Below are positions 42,079 to 50,372 of a DNA stretch of 64,000 bases, one piece after another. A program made the position numbers and the translations under genes. Each line of letters starts with the position of its first letter. Positions within the stretch are counted from its first letter, which is position 1. Source of the stretch: an uncultured Desulfovibrionaceae bacterium (GTDB lineage: Bacteria > Desulfobacterota > Desulfovibrionia > Desulfovibrionales > Desulfovibrionaceae); assembly GCA_949741925.1 (NCBI GenBank), contig CATJOY010000056.1:62001-126000 (forward strand). The letters run 5' to 3'. The notes below the pieces were generated by a model. That model saw only the letters and a list, made by a program, of their open reading frames with translations, was not told the DNA's origin and did not search any database.

Positions 42079-42315
42079 ATGGCCATTACGCTGAGACTTA
42101 CCCGTACGGGAACCAAAAAACGTCCTTTTTACCGTATCGTTGCTACTGAAAGTGCAACTCGTAGAGATGGAAGGCCGTTGGAATTTATCGGGTACTACAA
42201 TCCGATGACCAACCCCGCCGAAGTGAAATTCGACGCCGAAAAAGTAAAGAAGTGGCTCGACCTGGGTGCCGAACCCTCTGATACGGTGAAAAGCCTGTTA
42301 AAAAAAGGACAATAG
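42079..42315 (+). CDS. rpsP: 30S ribosomal protein S16
   Basis: Ribosomal protein of 78 residues. [20 protein letters not shown] and [15 protein letters not shown] are diagnostic. AGGAG is six bases before ATG 42079; in-frame starts further upstream are not conserved. It lies 96 bases after ffh and is followed by an unusually long 525-base gap before the next gene of the cluster. Confidence 0.97.
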   Translation: MAITLRLTRTGTKKRPFYRIVATESATRRDGRPLEFIGYYNPMTNPAEVKFDAEKVKKWLDLGAEPSDTVKSLLKKGQ

Positions 42316-42840
42316 CGCCTTTTTCAGGCCTGCCCGCCGTTCCCGACCTTAAGCGGGCGTAAAGCATTCCCCTCCCGGAGCGCTGCTACAGCGGCTTCAA
42401 GAGGTACTTATCTTGTGATAACAGCAAGTTCCGGCCGAAAGGCCGGGCAGGCTGTTCTCAGGGGATAGTACGCCTGCGATACAGAGCCTGGGAGATGGTG
42501 CGATGGTCGTTCTATCTCTTTAATTAAAGATAGCTTCTGAATGTATTTCGTCCGTAAAAAGCCGAAGCGTTTCCCCTGACAAAGGAGGCGGAAAAATCGG
42601 ACGAAGAGCTATTCGATAGATTTGCATCGTTTGTGCCGGCTGAGGCCGCCAGAGGAAAAAGGCGGCTTTGCGGCAACAACGCATTTGCTCCCTTCGAGAG
42701 CAGGCGCCGTGTGGGGCGCTCCCGCAGGCCTGAGGGCGAAACAGATTTCGCCTATGCCCTGGGCGGGCGGCGGGAAGCACTGCTCAAGCGTTGCGTTCTT
42801 TCAAGAGCCGGTACTCCACGAGTGCCGGAGAGGTTTTTGC
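42316..42840. other. 525-base non-coding region inside the ribosomal cluster
   Basis: It contains GCCCGC/GCGGGC around 42333-42358, CGGCCGAAAGGCCG near 42432, an AT-rich perfect palindrome TCTTTAATTAAAGA at 42517-42530, and TTCGTCCG (42547-42554) complementary to CGGACGAA (42598-42605). No open frame looks real on either strand. Possibly a structured RNA or attenuator separating rpsP from khpA. Confidence 0.45.
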
Positions 42841-43074
42841 ATGGTAAAAGAACTGATCACGTATGTTGCGCAGTCCTTGGTGGATAACCCTGAGGCGGTC
42901 AGCATTGCCGAGGTTGAAGGCGAACATACCAGCGTTCTGGAATTGCGGGTCGCCAAGGAAGATCTTGGCAAGGTTATCGGTAAACAGGGGCGCACCGCCC
43001 GCGCAATCCGTACTCTTCTGGCCGCCGCATCCGGCAAGGCCGGAAAACGCACGGTTCTGGAAATCCTGGATTGA
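42841..43074 (+). CDS. khpA: KH-domain RNA-binding protein KhpA
   Basis: 77-residue single-KH protein. [20 protein letters not shown] starts the fold and [18 protein letters not shown] carries the GxxG RNA-binding loop. In other bacteria KhpA pairs with KhpB/EloR and binds many RNAs; position between rpsP and rimM is conserved widely. GGAGAGG is about eight bases before ATG 42841. Confidence 0.93.
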   Translation: MVKELITYVAQSLVDNPEAVSIAEVEGEHTSVLELRVAKEDLGKVIGKQGRTARAIRTLLAAASGKAGKRTVLEILD

Positions 43075-43160
43075 GTTCGCCTTCCGGCCTATCCCCAACG
43101 CGCGGGTCCAGGACCCGACCTGCCCGGCAGGAACAGCCTCCGGCCTCTCGAGGAGTAGTG

Positions 43161-43703
43161 ATGCAGGAAGAGACTCCGTGCTTGCCGTTGCTGCCTGTGG
43201 GCACGATAACAAAAGCACACGGCATTCGTGGGGAAGTCTGCGTGATGTATTACGCAGATTCCCCGCATCTTCTGGACGGCCCCCTCTATCTGGAAAGCGC
43301 CTCCGGTGCTACAACGCCGATTGCCGCAACTTCGTGGCGCGTTGATCGTGACCGCCTGCTGCTTCGTCTTGAGGGAATAGAGGAACGAAATGCGGCGGAA
43401 AAACTCCGCGGTTGCCGTCTGCTTATCCCGGAAACCAGCCTGCCCCCGCCGAATGAAGGGGAAGTGTATTTGCACAGCCTGATGCAGGCTGCCGTTTTCA
43501 GCCTTGAGGAAGGAGAAAAAAAGGCAATCGGCAAACTCACCGCCGTTAGCTTTCCTGCCGGGCAAGAAATCTGGACTATCACCACGCCGGAAGGCAAAGA
43601 AATTCTTTTTCCTGCCGTGGCTGACTTTGTGCTGGATATGGACCCCGCAGCCGGGACTATTTTGATCAGCCCGCCGCCCGGTCTTCTGGAACTGTATCTC
43701 TAA
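43161..43703 (+). CDS. rimM: Ribosome maturation factor RimM
   Basis: 180-residue 30S assembly factor that binds S19 and the 16S 3' domain. The N-terminal beta-barrel starts LPVGTITKAHGIRGEVCV (about 11-28), and the C-terminal PRC-barrel has GKEILFPAVADFVLDMD (about 148-164). AGGAG lies about six bases before ATG 43161. trmD begins 13 bases after the stop. It follows khpA by 86 bases. Confidence 0.93.
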   Translation: MQEETPCLPLLPVGTITKAHGIRGEVCVMYYADSPHLLDGPLYLESASGATTPIAATSWRVDRDRLLLRLEGIEERNAAEKLRGCRLLIPETSLPPPNEGEVYLHSLMQAAVFSLEEGEKKAIGKLTAVSFPAGQEIWTITTPEGKEILFPAVADFVLDMDPAAGTILISPPPGLLELYL

Positions 43704-43716
43704 ATCGGGCAGTTTC

Positions 43717-45021
43717 ATGCGCATCAACATCGTCACCCTCTTCCCGGAATTTTTTGCTTCTCCCCTGGCGGCCGGACTGCTCGGCAGGGCCAGAGAAGCA
43801 GGGATTTTAAATATTCATCTCACCAATCCCCGTGATTTCACCACAGACAAGCACCGAACCGTAGACGACCGCCCCTATGGCGGCGGCCCCGGCATGGTGA
43901 TGTTGCCCGAGCCCTTAAGCAGGGCTCTGCAGAGCCTCGGCCATGAAGTGGGAAAACCCGCCCCCCCCTCCGCTCCCCGGCTCGTCTATCTTACCCCTAA
44001 GGGCCGCCCGTTAACCCAAATGGAGGCCCGCAACCTGGCGCAAGAGCAAGCCCTGACCCTGATTTGCGGCCGCTATGAGGGCATTGACGCCCGCCTGGAG
44101 GAGCTTTTTCCTCTTGAAGGCATTTCCCTTGGCGACTTCGTGCTCAACGGCGGCGAAACAGCCGCGCTGGCCCTTATTGAAGCTGTGGGACGTCTGCTGC
44201 CTGGCTTCATGGGGCACGAGGAATCCGGCACAGAGGAAAGTTTTTCTGCCTCTCTCCTTGAATACCCCCATTTCACCCGGCCGGAAATTTTTGAACGCCT
44301 TGCGGTGCCCGAGGTGCTCCGTTCGGGCGACCATGCCCGCATCCAGACCTGGCGACGCCGCCAAGCCCTGGCCGCAACCCTGAACATCCGGCCCGATCTG
44401 TTGGACGGCGTTGCGCTTTCCCCCGCCGAAACCGACTTTCTGAACGCTCTCCCCAGGCATCTGCCCGGCCGAAACCTGTACCTGGGCCTGGTTCACTTTC
44501 CTGTTTTGGATAAAGAAGGCCGCTCCGTGGCCGTCTCCCTAACCAACCTCGATATCCATGATATAGCCCGGGCAGCCAAAAGCTATGGTATTGGAGGCTT
44601 CCACCCCATCACCCCGCTGGCGGACCAGAGAGCCCTCCTCAACACCCTTCTTTATCATTGGACACAGGGCCCAGGGAGTCGCTCCAACCCGGATAGGGCG
44701 GCCGCCCTTGGCCTGGCCCGTCCCGCTTCTTCCCTGGAGGAGGCCGCCACGGCCGTGGAAAACCTCTGCGGCCAGCCGCCCTGGATTGTGGGCACCGGGG
44801 CCAGGAGCACGCCGACCATAAGCATAAAGGCCCTGCGTTCTTTGTTGCAAAGCCGGCCGGTGCTGCTGCTGCTCGGCACGGGCCAGGGGCTGGCGCCTGA
44901 AATTTTGGAATGCTGCAACGACCTGTTGCCGCCCATCAGACCCCTGGGGCGGTATAACCATCTCTCGGTCCGCTCGGCAGCAGCAATTTTTCTGGACAGA
45001 ATTCTTGGAGACTGGTATTAG
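43717..45021 (+). CDS. trmD: tRNA (guanine-37 N1)-methyltransferase fused to a second SPOUT-like methyltransferase domain
   Basis: TrmD methylates G37 of tRNAs with a purine at 36, preventing frameshifts. The first 235 residues are a full TrmD: RINIVTLFPEFF at the start, DRPYGGGPGMVM, LICGRYEGIDARL and the knot ISLGDFVLNGGETAALALI (about 142-160). From about 245 a second domain follows (YLGLVHFPVLDKEGRSVAVS, LTNLDIHDIARAAKSYGI, LLLLGTGQGLAPEIL, YNHLSVRSAAAIFLDRIL), which fits the PF09936 family of predicted SAM-dependent RNA methyltransferases. Total 434 residues, nearly double a normal TrmD. This fusion is known in Desulfovibrionaceae; the target of the second domain is unknown. Confidence 0.92.
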   Translation: MRINIVTLFPEFFASPLAAGLLGRAREAGILNIHLTNPRDFTTDKHRTVDDRPYGGGPGMVMLPEPLSRALQSLGHEVGKPAPPSAPRLVYLTPKGRPLTQMEARNLAQEQALTLICGRYEGIDARLEELFPLEGISLGDFVLNGGETAALALIEAVGRLLPGFMGHEESGTEESFSASLLEYPHFTRPEIFERLAVPEVLRSGDHARIQTWRRRQALAATLNIRPDLLDGVALSPAETDFLNALPRHLPGRNLYLGLVHFPVLDKEGRSVAVSLTNLDIHDIARAAKSYGIGGFHPITPLADQRALLNTLLYHWTQGPGSRSNPDRAAALGLARPASSLEEAATAVENLCGQPPWIVGTGARSTPTISIKALRSLLQSRPVLLLLGTGQGLAPEILECCNDLLPPIRPLGRYNHLSVRSAAAIFLDRILGDWY

Positions 45022-45096
45022 GCTTAGCTCTCCTGGAGATAATCCTGGAAGGCCACAAAATTTATTGCCGCATTGTCACGGCACGGAGATCATGCC

Positions 45097-45444
45097 ATGA
45101 ATATCATCAAGCACATTGAAAGCGACCATCTGCGCATGGACCTGCCGCAGTTCAAGTCCGGCGATACCGTCAAGGTACACCTGCGCATTGTCGAAGGTGA
45201 AAAGGAACGCATCCAGGTGTTCCAGGGCGCGGTGATCCGGATGCATCAGGGCTCTTCCAACGCTACCTTCACCGTGCGGAAAGTTTCTGACGGTGTGGGG
45301 GTGGAGCGTATCTTCCCTATGCATTCTCCCTTTATCGAACGTGTCGAGCTCGTCACCCAAGGCCGGGTGCGCCGTTCCCGCCTTTACTACCTGCGCAACC
45401 TCAAAGGAAAGGCTGCGCGTATCAAGCCCAAGGCCACCTGGTAA
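45097..45444 (+). CDS. rplS: 50S ribosomal protein L19
   Basis: 115-residue ribosomal protein at the subunit interface. [20 protein letters not shown] and the ending [14 protein letters not shown] are diagnostic. GGAG lies nine bases before ATG 45097; an in-frame start eight codons earlier is less likely. A hairpin terminator follows at 45518. Confidence 0.97.
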   Translation: MNIIKHIESDHLRMDLPQFKSGDTVKVHLRIVEGEKERIQVFQGAVIRMHQGSSNATFTVRKVSDGVGVERIFPMHSPFIERVELVTQGRVRRSRLYYLRNLKGKAARIKPKATW

Positions 45445-45517
45445 CAGCCCAATCCCAGCCAGAGCGACGCGTGGCGTTTCTCATGCCGGCGAAGCGGCTC
45501 TCTCCGGAATATCACGC

Positions 45518-45549
45518 ACACCCCGCCCTTTTTCAAGGGTGGGGTGTTT
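45518..45549 (+). terminator. Terminator-like hairpin after rplS
   Basis: ACACCCC plus CCCTT pair with AAGGG plus GGGGTGT (45518-45530 and 45535-45547) around a TTTC loop, ending in TTT. It separates rplS from rnhB, which may then have its own promoter or depend on read-through. Confidence 0.6.
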
Positions 45550-45594
45550 GGCGTAGAATCCATACTGTTCAAGTGAAGAACTCCCGGAAAAATT

Positions 45595-46299
45595 ATGGCA
45601 CGCACCTATCCCTCTTGGTGTATTCCCTACGGCGCTCCGCTGCCCGCCGCTATTGAAGAACGGCATATCGGTGTAGATGAGGCGGGGCGCGGTTGCCTAG
45701 CCGGTCCCGTTGTCGCCGCCGCCGTGATCTTACCGGAGACGTTGGATGTGAACGCCGTCCTACCGGGGTTGGACGACTCTAAAAAGCTTTCCGCCCGCGA
45801 GCGGGCAACACTCGCTCCCCTCGTGCGAAGCCAAGCTCTGGCTTGGGGAATCGGGCTTTCCTGGCCCTGTGAAATCGACAAAATCAATATCCTGAACGCC
45901 ACGTTCCGGGCCATGAGCCGGGCTGTGCTCTGCCTCGGGGCTTCTCCTCTCCAGATTTTTATCGACGGCAATCAGATCATTCGGGAAAGCGAATGGCGCG
46001 CCGCCCGCAACCATGTTCCCGTCCTGCCCCGGCAGACCGCAATCATTAAAGGAGACGCCCGAGTTCCGTCCATTGCGGCGGCCTCAATTTTGGCTAAGGT
46101 ATTCCGGGATTCGCTTATGGCGGCTCTTGACAAGCGGTATCCCGGCTACGATTTTGCCACCCACAAGGGTTACGGCAGCGCAAAGCATCTCGCCGCCCTC
46201 GCAGCCTTGGGCAGTTGCGCCATGCATCGGCGTTCCTTTCGCAGGACGGGAGGGAATGAGGATTTGCCACAGATAGCCCTGCCGGGCATCAATGCGTAG
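45595..46299 (+). CDS. rnhB: Ribonuclease HII
   Basis: Cytosolic endonuclease that removes ribonucleotides and RNA from DNA duplexes. [16 protein letters not shown] (about 24-39) carries the catalytic D28 and E29, LDDSKKLS is the next block, IFIDGN supplies the third acid, and [14 protein letters not shown] and [14 protein letters not shown] complete the family pattern. Length of 234 residues is normal. It is the last gene of the ribosome/tRNA cluster; yraN and rsmI, often found next, are at 15.2-16.5 kb instead. Confidence 0.95.
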   Translation: MARTYPSWCIPYGAPLPAAIEERHIGVDEAGRGCLAGPVVAAAVILPETLDVNAVLPGLDDSKKLSARERATLAPLVRSQALAWGIGLSWPCEIDKINILNATFRAMSRAVLCLGASPLQIFIDGNQIIRESEWRAARNHVPVLPRQTAIIKGDARVPSIAAASILAKVFRDSLMAALDKRYPGYDFATHKGYGSAKHLAALAALGSCAMHRRSFRRTGGNEDLPQIALPGINA

Positions 46300-46393
46300 C
46301 ACTCGTGAACAATACATCTTCTTTTAGAGGGGCCAAGGGAGCCCTTCGCTGTACCCCTCCCGAAAACGCTGCAAGCAGCCATCTCCCCTGTGA

Positions 46394-46418
46394 GGTACAG
46401 GAAGGAGATTCCTGTACC
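46394..46418. terminator. 10-bp perfect hairpin between rnhB and agmatinase
   Basis: GGTACAGGAA and TTCCTGTACC with a 5-base loop, between convergent rnhB and speB. No T-run. A second small hairpin GGCGAC/GTCGCC lies at 46484-46500, just past the speB stop. Confidence 0.5.
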
Positions 46419-46517
46419 CTTACGCGAGAGAACCAAAAGCCCCCTATCGGGCGGGCAGAAGAAATTATTCCCCCCAGGGGCTAGGGCGACGCCCGTCGCC
46501 AGAGATACGAGGAAGTG

Positions 46518-47435
46518 TTACAAGACCTGCAAACTCTCGCCCATCAATTCATAAACCAGGCGGGCCGCCAGAAAGGATGGCGCGTGCATGCCCCTAATGG
46601 GAGCCAATTCCACGACATCAAAGCCGATAAGACGCCTTCCGGCCAGGGCGCGGCGGGCCAGCAACAAGGCCTCCCACCAAAAGAGCCCTCCCGGTTCCGG
46701 CGTGCCCGTGGCCGGCATTAGAGAGGAATCGAACGCATCCACATCAAAGGAGAGATACACTGTTTCGGGAAACTCCGAGGGCAGTAAGGAGCCGATTCCG
46801 CGCAAAACAACGCCCGGGCCGCCCTGCTCCGCCATCTCCCGAGCATCCAAGTGCCCGATACCGCGCGCTTCGCGGTAGGCAACCTCCGGCCCGGATAGAC
46901 TGCGAACACCGATCTGAAAAAGGGCCAACCCCAGATCATCCACGGCGCGACGCATGACACAGGCATGGCTGAAACGGCTGCCTTCGTAGCTCTCCCGAAG
47001 ATCAGCATGCGCGTCGAAGTGAATGACGCCAAAACGGCCATAGCGTTTTTTCAAGGCCCGCAAGGCCCCCAGAGTGACAGTGTGTTCTCCGCCGAGCAAC
47101 ACAGGCAACGTCTGTTGCGCTCCTCCCTTTTTCCCAACCCCTCCATCCAGCGCCGCCTCCACGGCCTGTTCGATGCGCTCCAACACCTCTTCCGGCGTAC
47201 CGGAGCAAGGCACCGCGGGCCAGGTATAGATGCCCCGCTCAGCAGGAACGCAAGCCCCGGTCCAGAGTTCCAGTTGGCTCGAGGCTTCGAGAATGGCCGC
47301 CGGGCCGTGCTCCGTGCCGCCCCCGTAAGAGACCGTAGCCTCAAAGGGCACAGGAATAACCTGAAAAAGACAATCCTTCGGAGCGGCCGGGGGCAGCTCC
47401 GAAGCCAGAAACCGGAAGGTATCGACAGTCCGCAT
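46518..47435 (-). CDS. speB: Agmatinase
   Basis: Manganese ureohydrolase converting agmatine to putrescine and urea. Metal-binding motifs are complete: GGEHTVTLG (about 113-121), HFDAHADLRES (about 138-148) and SFDVDAFDSSLMPATGTPEP (about 225-244). 305 residues, normal. ATG 47435 has AGGA eight bases upstream; a GTG five codons earlier lacks one. It follows nspC by 52 bases on the minus strand, so the two polyamine genes form an operon. An arginase or guanidinobutyrase specificity cannot be excluded. Confidence 0.9.
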   Translation of the reverse strand: MRTVDTFRFLASELPPAAPKDCLFQVIPVPFEATVSYGGGTEHGPAAILEASSQLELWTGACVPAERGIYTWPAVPCSGTPEEVLERIEQAVEAALDGGVGKKGGAQQTLPVLLGGEHTVTLGALRALKKRYGRFGVIHFDAHADLRESYEGSRFSHACVMRRAVDDLGLALFQIGVRSLSGPEVAYREARGIGHLDAREMAEQGGPGVVLRGIGSLLPSEFPETVYLSFDVDAFDSSLMPATGTPEPGGLFWWEALLLARRALAGRRLIGFDVVELAPIRGMHAPSFLAARLVYELMGESLQVL

Positions 47436-47487
47436 GGGAATATCCTGCACAGAGGATGGTTATAATCGTTCGGACAAGACAGAAGGC

Positions 47488-48699
47488 TCACAGTCTGCGG
47501 TAGAACTCCTCGTACCCGAAACTACGTTCCACAACCGGCTTGCCATCAACGGTGATTCGGGCGATAGCCGGAAGTTCCAACCCGTTAAAAGTGGTTGTCT
47601 TGACCATGGTATAGTGGGCCATATCCAGAAACAGCAGCGTATCGCCCACATGCAAAGGAGCCGCAAAGGAATAGACGCCGAGAGCATCCCCGGCCAGGCA
47701 GGATTTTCCGGCCAGGCGACAGGTAAAGGCCTTTTCTCCGGCTCCGCCCGCCGGGGTATAATCCGGGCCAAGCACCGCCGGGGTATAGGGCATTTCCAGC
47801 ACATCCGGCATATGCGCGGCAGCCGAGGTATCTAAAATGACCACGGGCATATCCGCTTCCACGGTATCAAGCACAGTACACTTGAGAACACCGGCGTTGA
47901 GAGCCACAGCCTCGCCGGGCTCGATAATGATCTGGGCGCCGTAGCGCTGATGTAACCCCGAAAGTAGACGGCAGAGGAGATCCACATCGTAACCGGGCCG
48001 GGTAATGTGGTGGCCGCCGCCGCAATTGATCCATGCCAGGCCGGGCAAATAGGCCCCGAAGGCTCGTTCCACGGCGGTCAGAGTGCGCTCCAGCGCGTCT
48101 GCGCCCTGTTCGCATAAAGTATGGAAATGCAGGCCGCTCATGCCCTGCAACGCCCCTGCCGCAGCTTCGAGGGCAAACGTTTTAGGCCGTACCCCCAAAC
48201 GAGAGGAGGGCGAACAGGGGTTGTAGAGATCTACCGCGCCCTCGGAGTGCTCGGGGTTAATCCTGATGCCGCAGTCAAGAACTCTCCCCTTGCGCTTTTC
48301 CTCCTCCACCAGCGGAGCAAAGCGGCGGTACTGAGCAAAGGAATTAAAGACGATATGGTCGGAATAGCGAAGCAATTCCCGGATATCCGCGGCACTATAG
48401 CCCGCCGCGAAGCTGTGCACGATACCGCCGAACGCTTCCCGACCCAAGCGGGCTTCATGGGGAGAACTGGCACAGGTTCCAGCCAACACGGTTTTCAGCA
48501 GGGGGAAGGTGCTGGGCATAGCAAAACCCTTAAGAGCCAGAAGCACCTTAGCCCCGGTACGCCGCTGCACGGAATCCAGAATGCTGATATTAGCGGCCAG
48601 GCGGGATTCATCCACGATGAAACACGGCGAGGGCAGAGCCGCCAGGGGCAGCTCGGACCACGGCCGGGGAGCGGCAAAGCCGGAGAACGATGAGGCCAT
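47488..48699 (-). CDS. nspC: Carboxynorspermidine/carboxyspermidine decarboxylase
   Basis: PLP-dependent decarboxylase (alanine-racemase fold) producing spermidine or norspermidine from the carboxylated precursor. 403 residues; VLLALKGFAMPSTFP (about 51-65) contains the PLP lysine, GIRINPEHSE and INCGGGHHITRPGYD (about 225-239) match the family, and CFIVDESRL starts the barrel. AAGGAAG is about four bases before ATG 48699. The usual partner, carboxy(nor)spermidine dehydrogenase, and arginine decarboxylase are not next to it, unlike in several relatives. Divergently transcribed from the SDR gene. Confidence 0.93.
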   Translation of the reverse strand: MASSFSGFAAPRPWSELPLAALPSPCFIVDESRLAANISILDSVQRRTGAKVLLALKGFAMPSTFPLLKTVLAGTCASSPHEARLGREAFGGIVHSFAAGYSAADIRELLRYSDHIVFNSFAQYRRFAPLVEEEKRKGRVLDCGIRINPEHSEGAVDLYNPCSPSSRLGVRPKTFALEAAAGALQGMSGLHFHTLCEQGADALERTLTAVERAFGAYLPGLAWINCGGGHHITRPGYDVDLLCRLLSGLHQRYGAQIIIEPGEAVALNAGVLKCTVLDTVEADMPVVILDTSAAAHMPDVLEMPYTPAVLGPDYTPAGGAGEKAFTCRLAGKSCLAGDALGVYSFAAPLHVGDTLLFLDMAHYTMVKTTTFNGLELPAIARITVDGKPVVERSFGYEEFYRRL

Positions 48700-48859
48700 A
48701 CTCTTCCTTTTGTTGGGCTACGGATGGGAACCCCCCTACTCTATACCCGGAAACAGCAAACGGCAAGCTTGTCTTGCCTGAGTAAGGCGTGTATCATCCC
48801 CAAAGAAGTATCTTGGATGGCCTTGGGCTGCGGTTTTCAAATTTTGAAGGAGTTTTCCC

Positions 48860-49615
48860 ATGAGCAAAGTCATCTGCATTACCGGCGCTACTGCGGGCAT
48901 AGGCCGGGCCACAGCCCTTCGGTTTATCCGTGAAGGCTGGAAGGTTATTGCTACCGGCCGCCGCAGCGACCGTCTTGACGAACTGGCGCGTGAAGCCGGA
49001 GCCAACTGCTTTCCCATCACGATGGACGTGCGCGACGAAAACTCTGTAAAAGCAGGTTTCGCCGCTCTGCCCGAAGCCTTCAAGCCCATTGACGTGCTGC
49101 TGAACAACGCCGGGCTGGCCCTGGGCCTGGGCCCCTCTCAAGAAGCTGACATGGCGGATTGGGAACAGATGATCGACACCAACATCAAAGGCCTGCTCTA
49201 CTGCACCCGAATCGTTCTGCCGGAAATGGTCAAACGCGGCTCCGGCTACATCATCAATATCGGCTCTATCGCCGGGAATCACCCCTATAAGGGTGGCAAC
49301 GTCTACGGCGCAACAAAGGCCTTTGTGGCCCAACTTTCTAAAAACCTGCGCTGCGACGTGCATGGCAGCGGCGTGCGGGTGACCAACGTGGAGCCCGGCA
49401 TGCTCAAGAGCGAGTTTTCCCTGGTTCGCTTCAAAGGCGATGCAGACAAGGCAGACCAGGTTTACGAACAGAGCGATTACCTCACCCCCGAAGATCTCGC
49501 GGACGTCATCTTCTCTCTGGCGAGCCTCCCCGAACGGGTGAACGTCAACCATATCCAGATCATGCCCACCTGCCAGTCAGATGGAGGCCCGATCGTGGCC
49601 CGAAAAAAGAACTGA
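48860..49615 (+). CDS. Short-chain dehydrogenase/reductase, YdfG-like
   Basis: NAD(P)H-dependent oxidoreductase, 251 residues. The cofactor site is CITGATAGIGRATA (about 6-19) with ATGRRSDRL following, which suggests NADP(H); NNAG and the catalytic S, Y and K in SIAGNHPYKGGNVYGATKA (YGATK) are present. The ending NVNHIQIMPTCQ is typical of YdfG, which reduces 3-hydroxy acids, serine and malonic semialdehyde. AAGGAG is eight bases before the ATG. A long hairpin follows at 49631. Confidence 0.9.
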   Translation: MSKVICITGATAGIGRATALRFIREGWKVIATGRRSDRLDELAREAGANCFPITMDVRDENSVKAGFAALPEAFKPIDVLLNNAGLALGLGPSQEADMADWEQMIDTNIKGLLYCTRIVLPEMVKRGSGYIINIGSIAGNHPYKGGNVYGATKAFVAQLSKNLRCDVHGSGVRVTNVEPGMLKSEFSLVRFKGDADKADQVYEQSDYLTPEDLADVIFSLASLPERVNVNHIQIMPTCQSDGGPIVARKKN

Positions 49616-49630
49616 CAGCTCTTTGCGCAT

Positions 49631-49666
49631 CCCGGATAGAGGGCGTCGCCTCGCCCTTTATCCGGG
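49631..49666 (+). terminator. 15-bp hairpin after the SDR gene
   Basis: CCCGGATAGAGGGCG pairs with CGCCCTTTATCCGGG (one G-U pair) around a TCGCCT loop, 15 bases past the stop. No T-run follows; still a strong 3'-end structure. Confidence 0.6.
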
Positions 49667-49863
49667 GTCAACGTGGCCGGGTTGAGCGAAAGAACGCCGC
49701 CGGGTCGGTTTCCGAAACATATACGCTTTTATTCCCCCTCTTTTGATACAACCATAGCCTTGTGAAACGGCATTTCACCAGGCCGGCGAGAGGTTCCCGG
49801 GCGGGCTTTGCCCGTTGTTATGCAGAAATCAACAGGCGCACACTACACTCTAAAGGCAACTCT

Positions 49864-50343
49864 ATGTCTCTTGAAAGCGCGAAAAACCACCTGGCCCGTT
49901 GGGGACGGGACGGCGATGTTCTTGAATTCGAGGTCTCAAGCGCCACCGTGGACTTGGCGGCCAAGGCGCTTAGGGTGGAACCGGCGCGCATAGCCAAAAG
50001 TTTGGGCTTCAAAGCCCCGGAAGGCGCCCTCATACTGGTCACGGCCGGGGATACTCGGGTGGATAACAAGGCCTTCAAAGCGACTTTCGGCTTTAAGGCC
50101 AAACTGTTAAGCCCCGAGGAAACCCTGGCGGCAACCGGCCATGCGGTGGGCGGGGTCTGCCCCTTCGGGCTGCCGGAAACCGGGCTTACAGTCTACCTGG
50201 ATGCATCCATGCGCCGCTTCAGGACCGTGTTCCCGGCTTGCGGCAGCGCGAATTCAGCCATTGAACTAACCTGCGACGATCTCTTCGCCTACGCCGGCGC
50301 CACGGCCTGGGTTACGGTCTGCACCATGCCGAAAGAGCCCTGA
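49864..50343 (+). CDS. YbaK/aminoacyl-tRNA deacylase-domain protein, second copy
   Basis: 159-residue predicted trans-editing factor. KNHLARWGRDGDVLEFEVSS starts the fold; EPARIAKSLGFKAP (about 40-53) has the substrate lysine region, and GHAVGGVCPFGLPE (about 96-109) is the GGVxPFG signature typical of the YeaK/ProX-like branch rather than the GGxSP-G of Cys-specific YbaK at 11122-11616. It therefore probably edits a different mischarged tRNA. AAAGG is about eight bases before ATG 49864; the upstream in-frame extension is unconserved. It converges on rel. Confidence 0.85.
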   Translation: MSLESAKNHLARWGRDGDVLEFEVSSATVDLAAKALRVEPARIAKSLGFKAPEGALILVTAGDTRVDNKAFKATFGFKAKLLSPEETLAATGHAVGGVCPFGLPETGLTVYLDASMRRFRTVFPACGSANSAIELTCDDLFAYAGATAWVTVCTMPKEP

Positions 50344-50372
50344 GGGCCAAGCTGTGCCTTGAACAACAGCCC

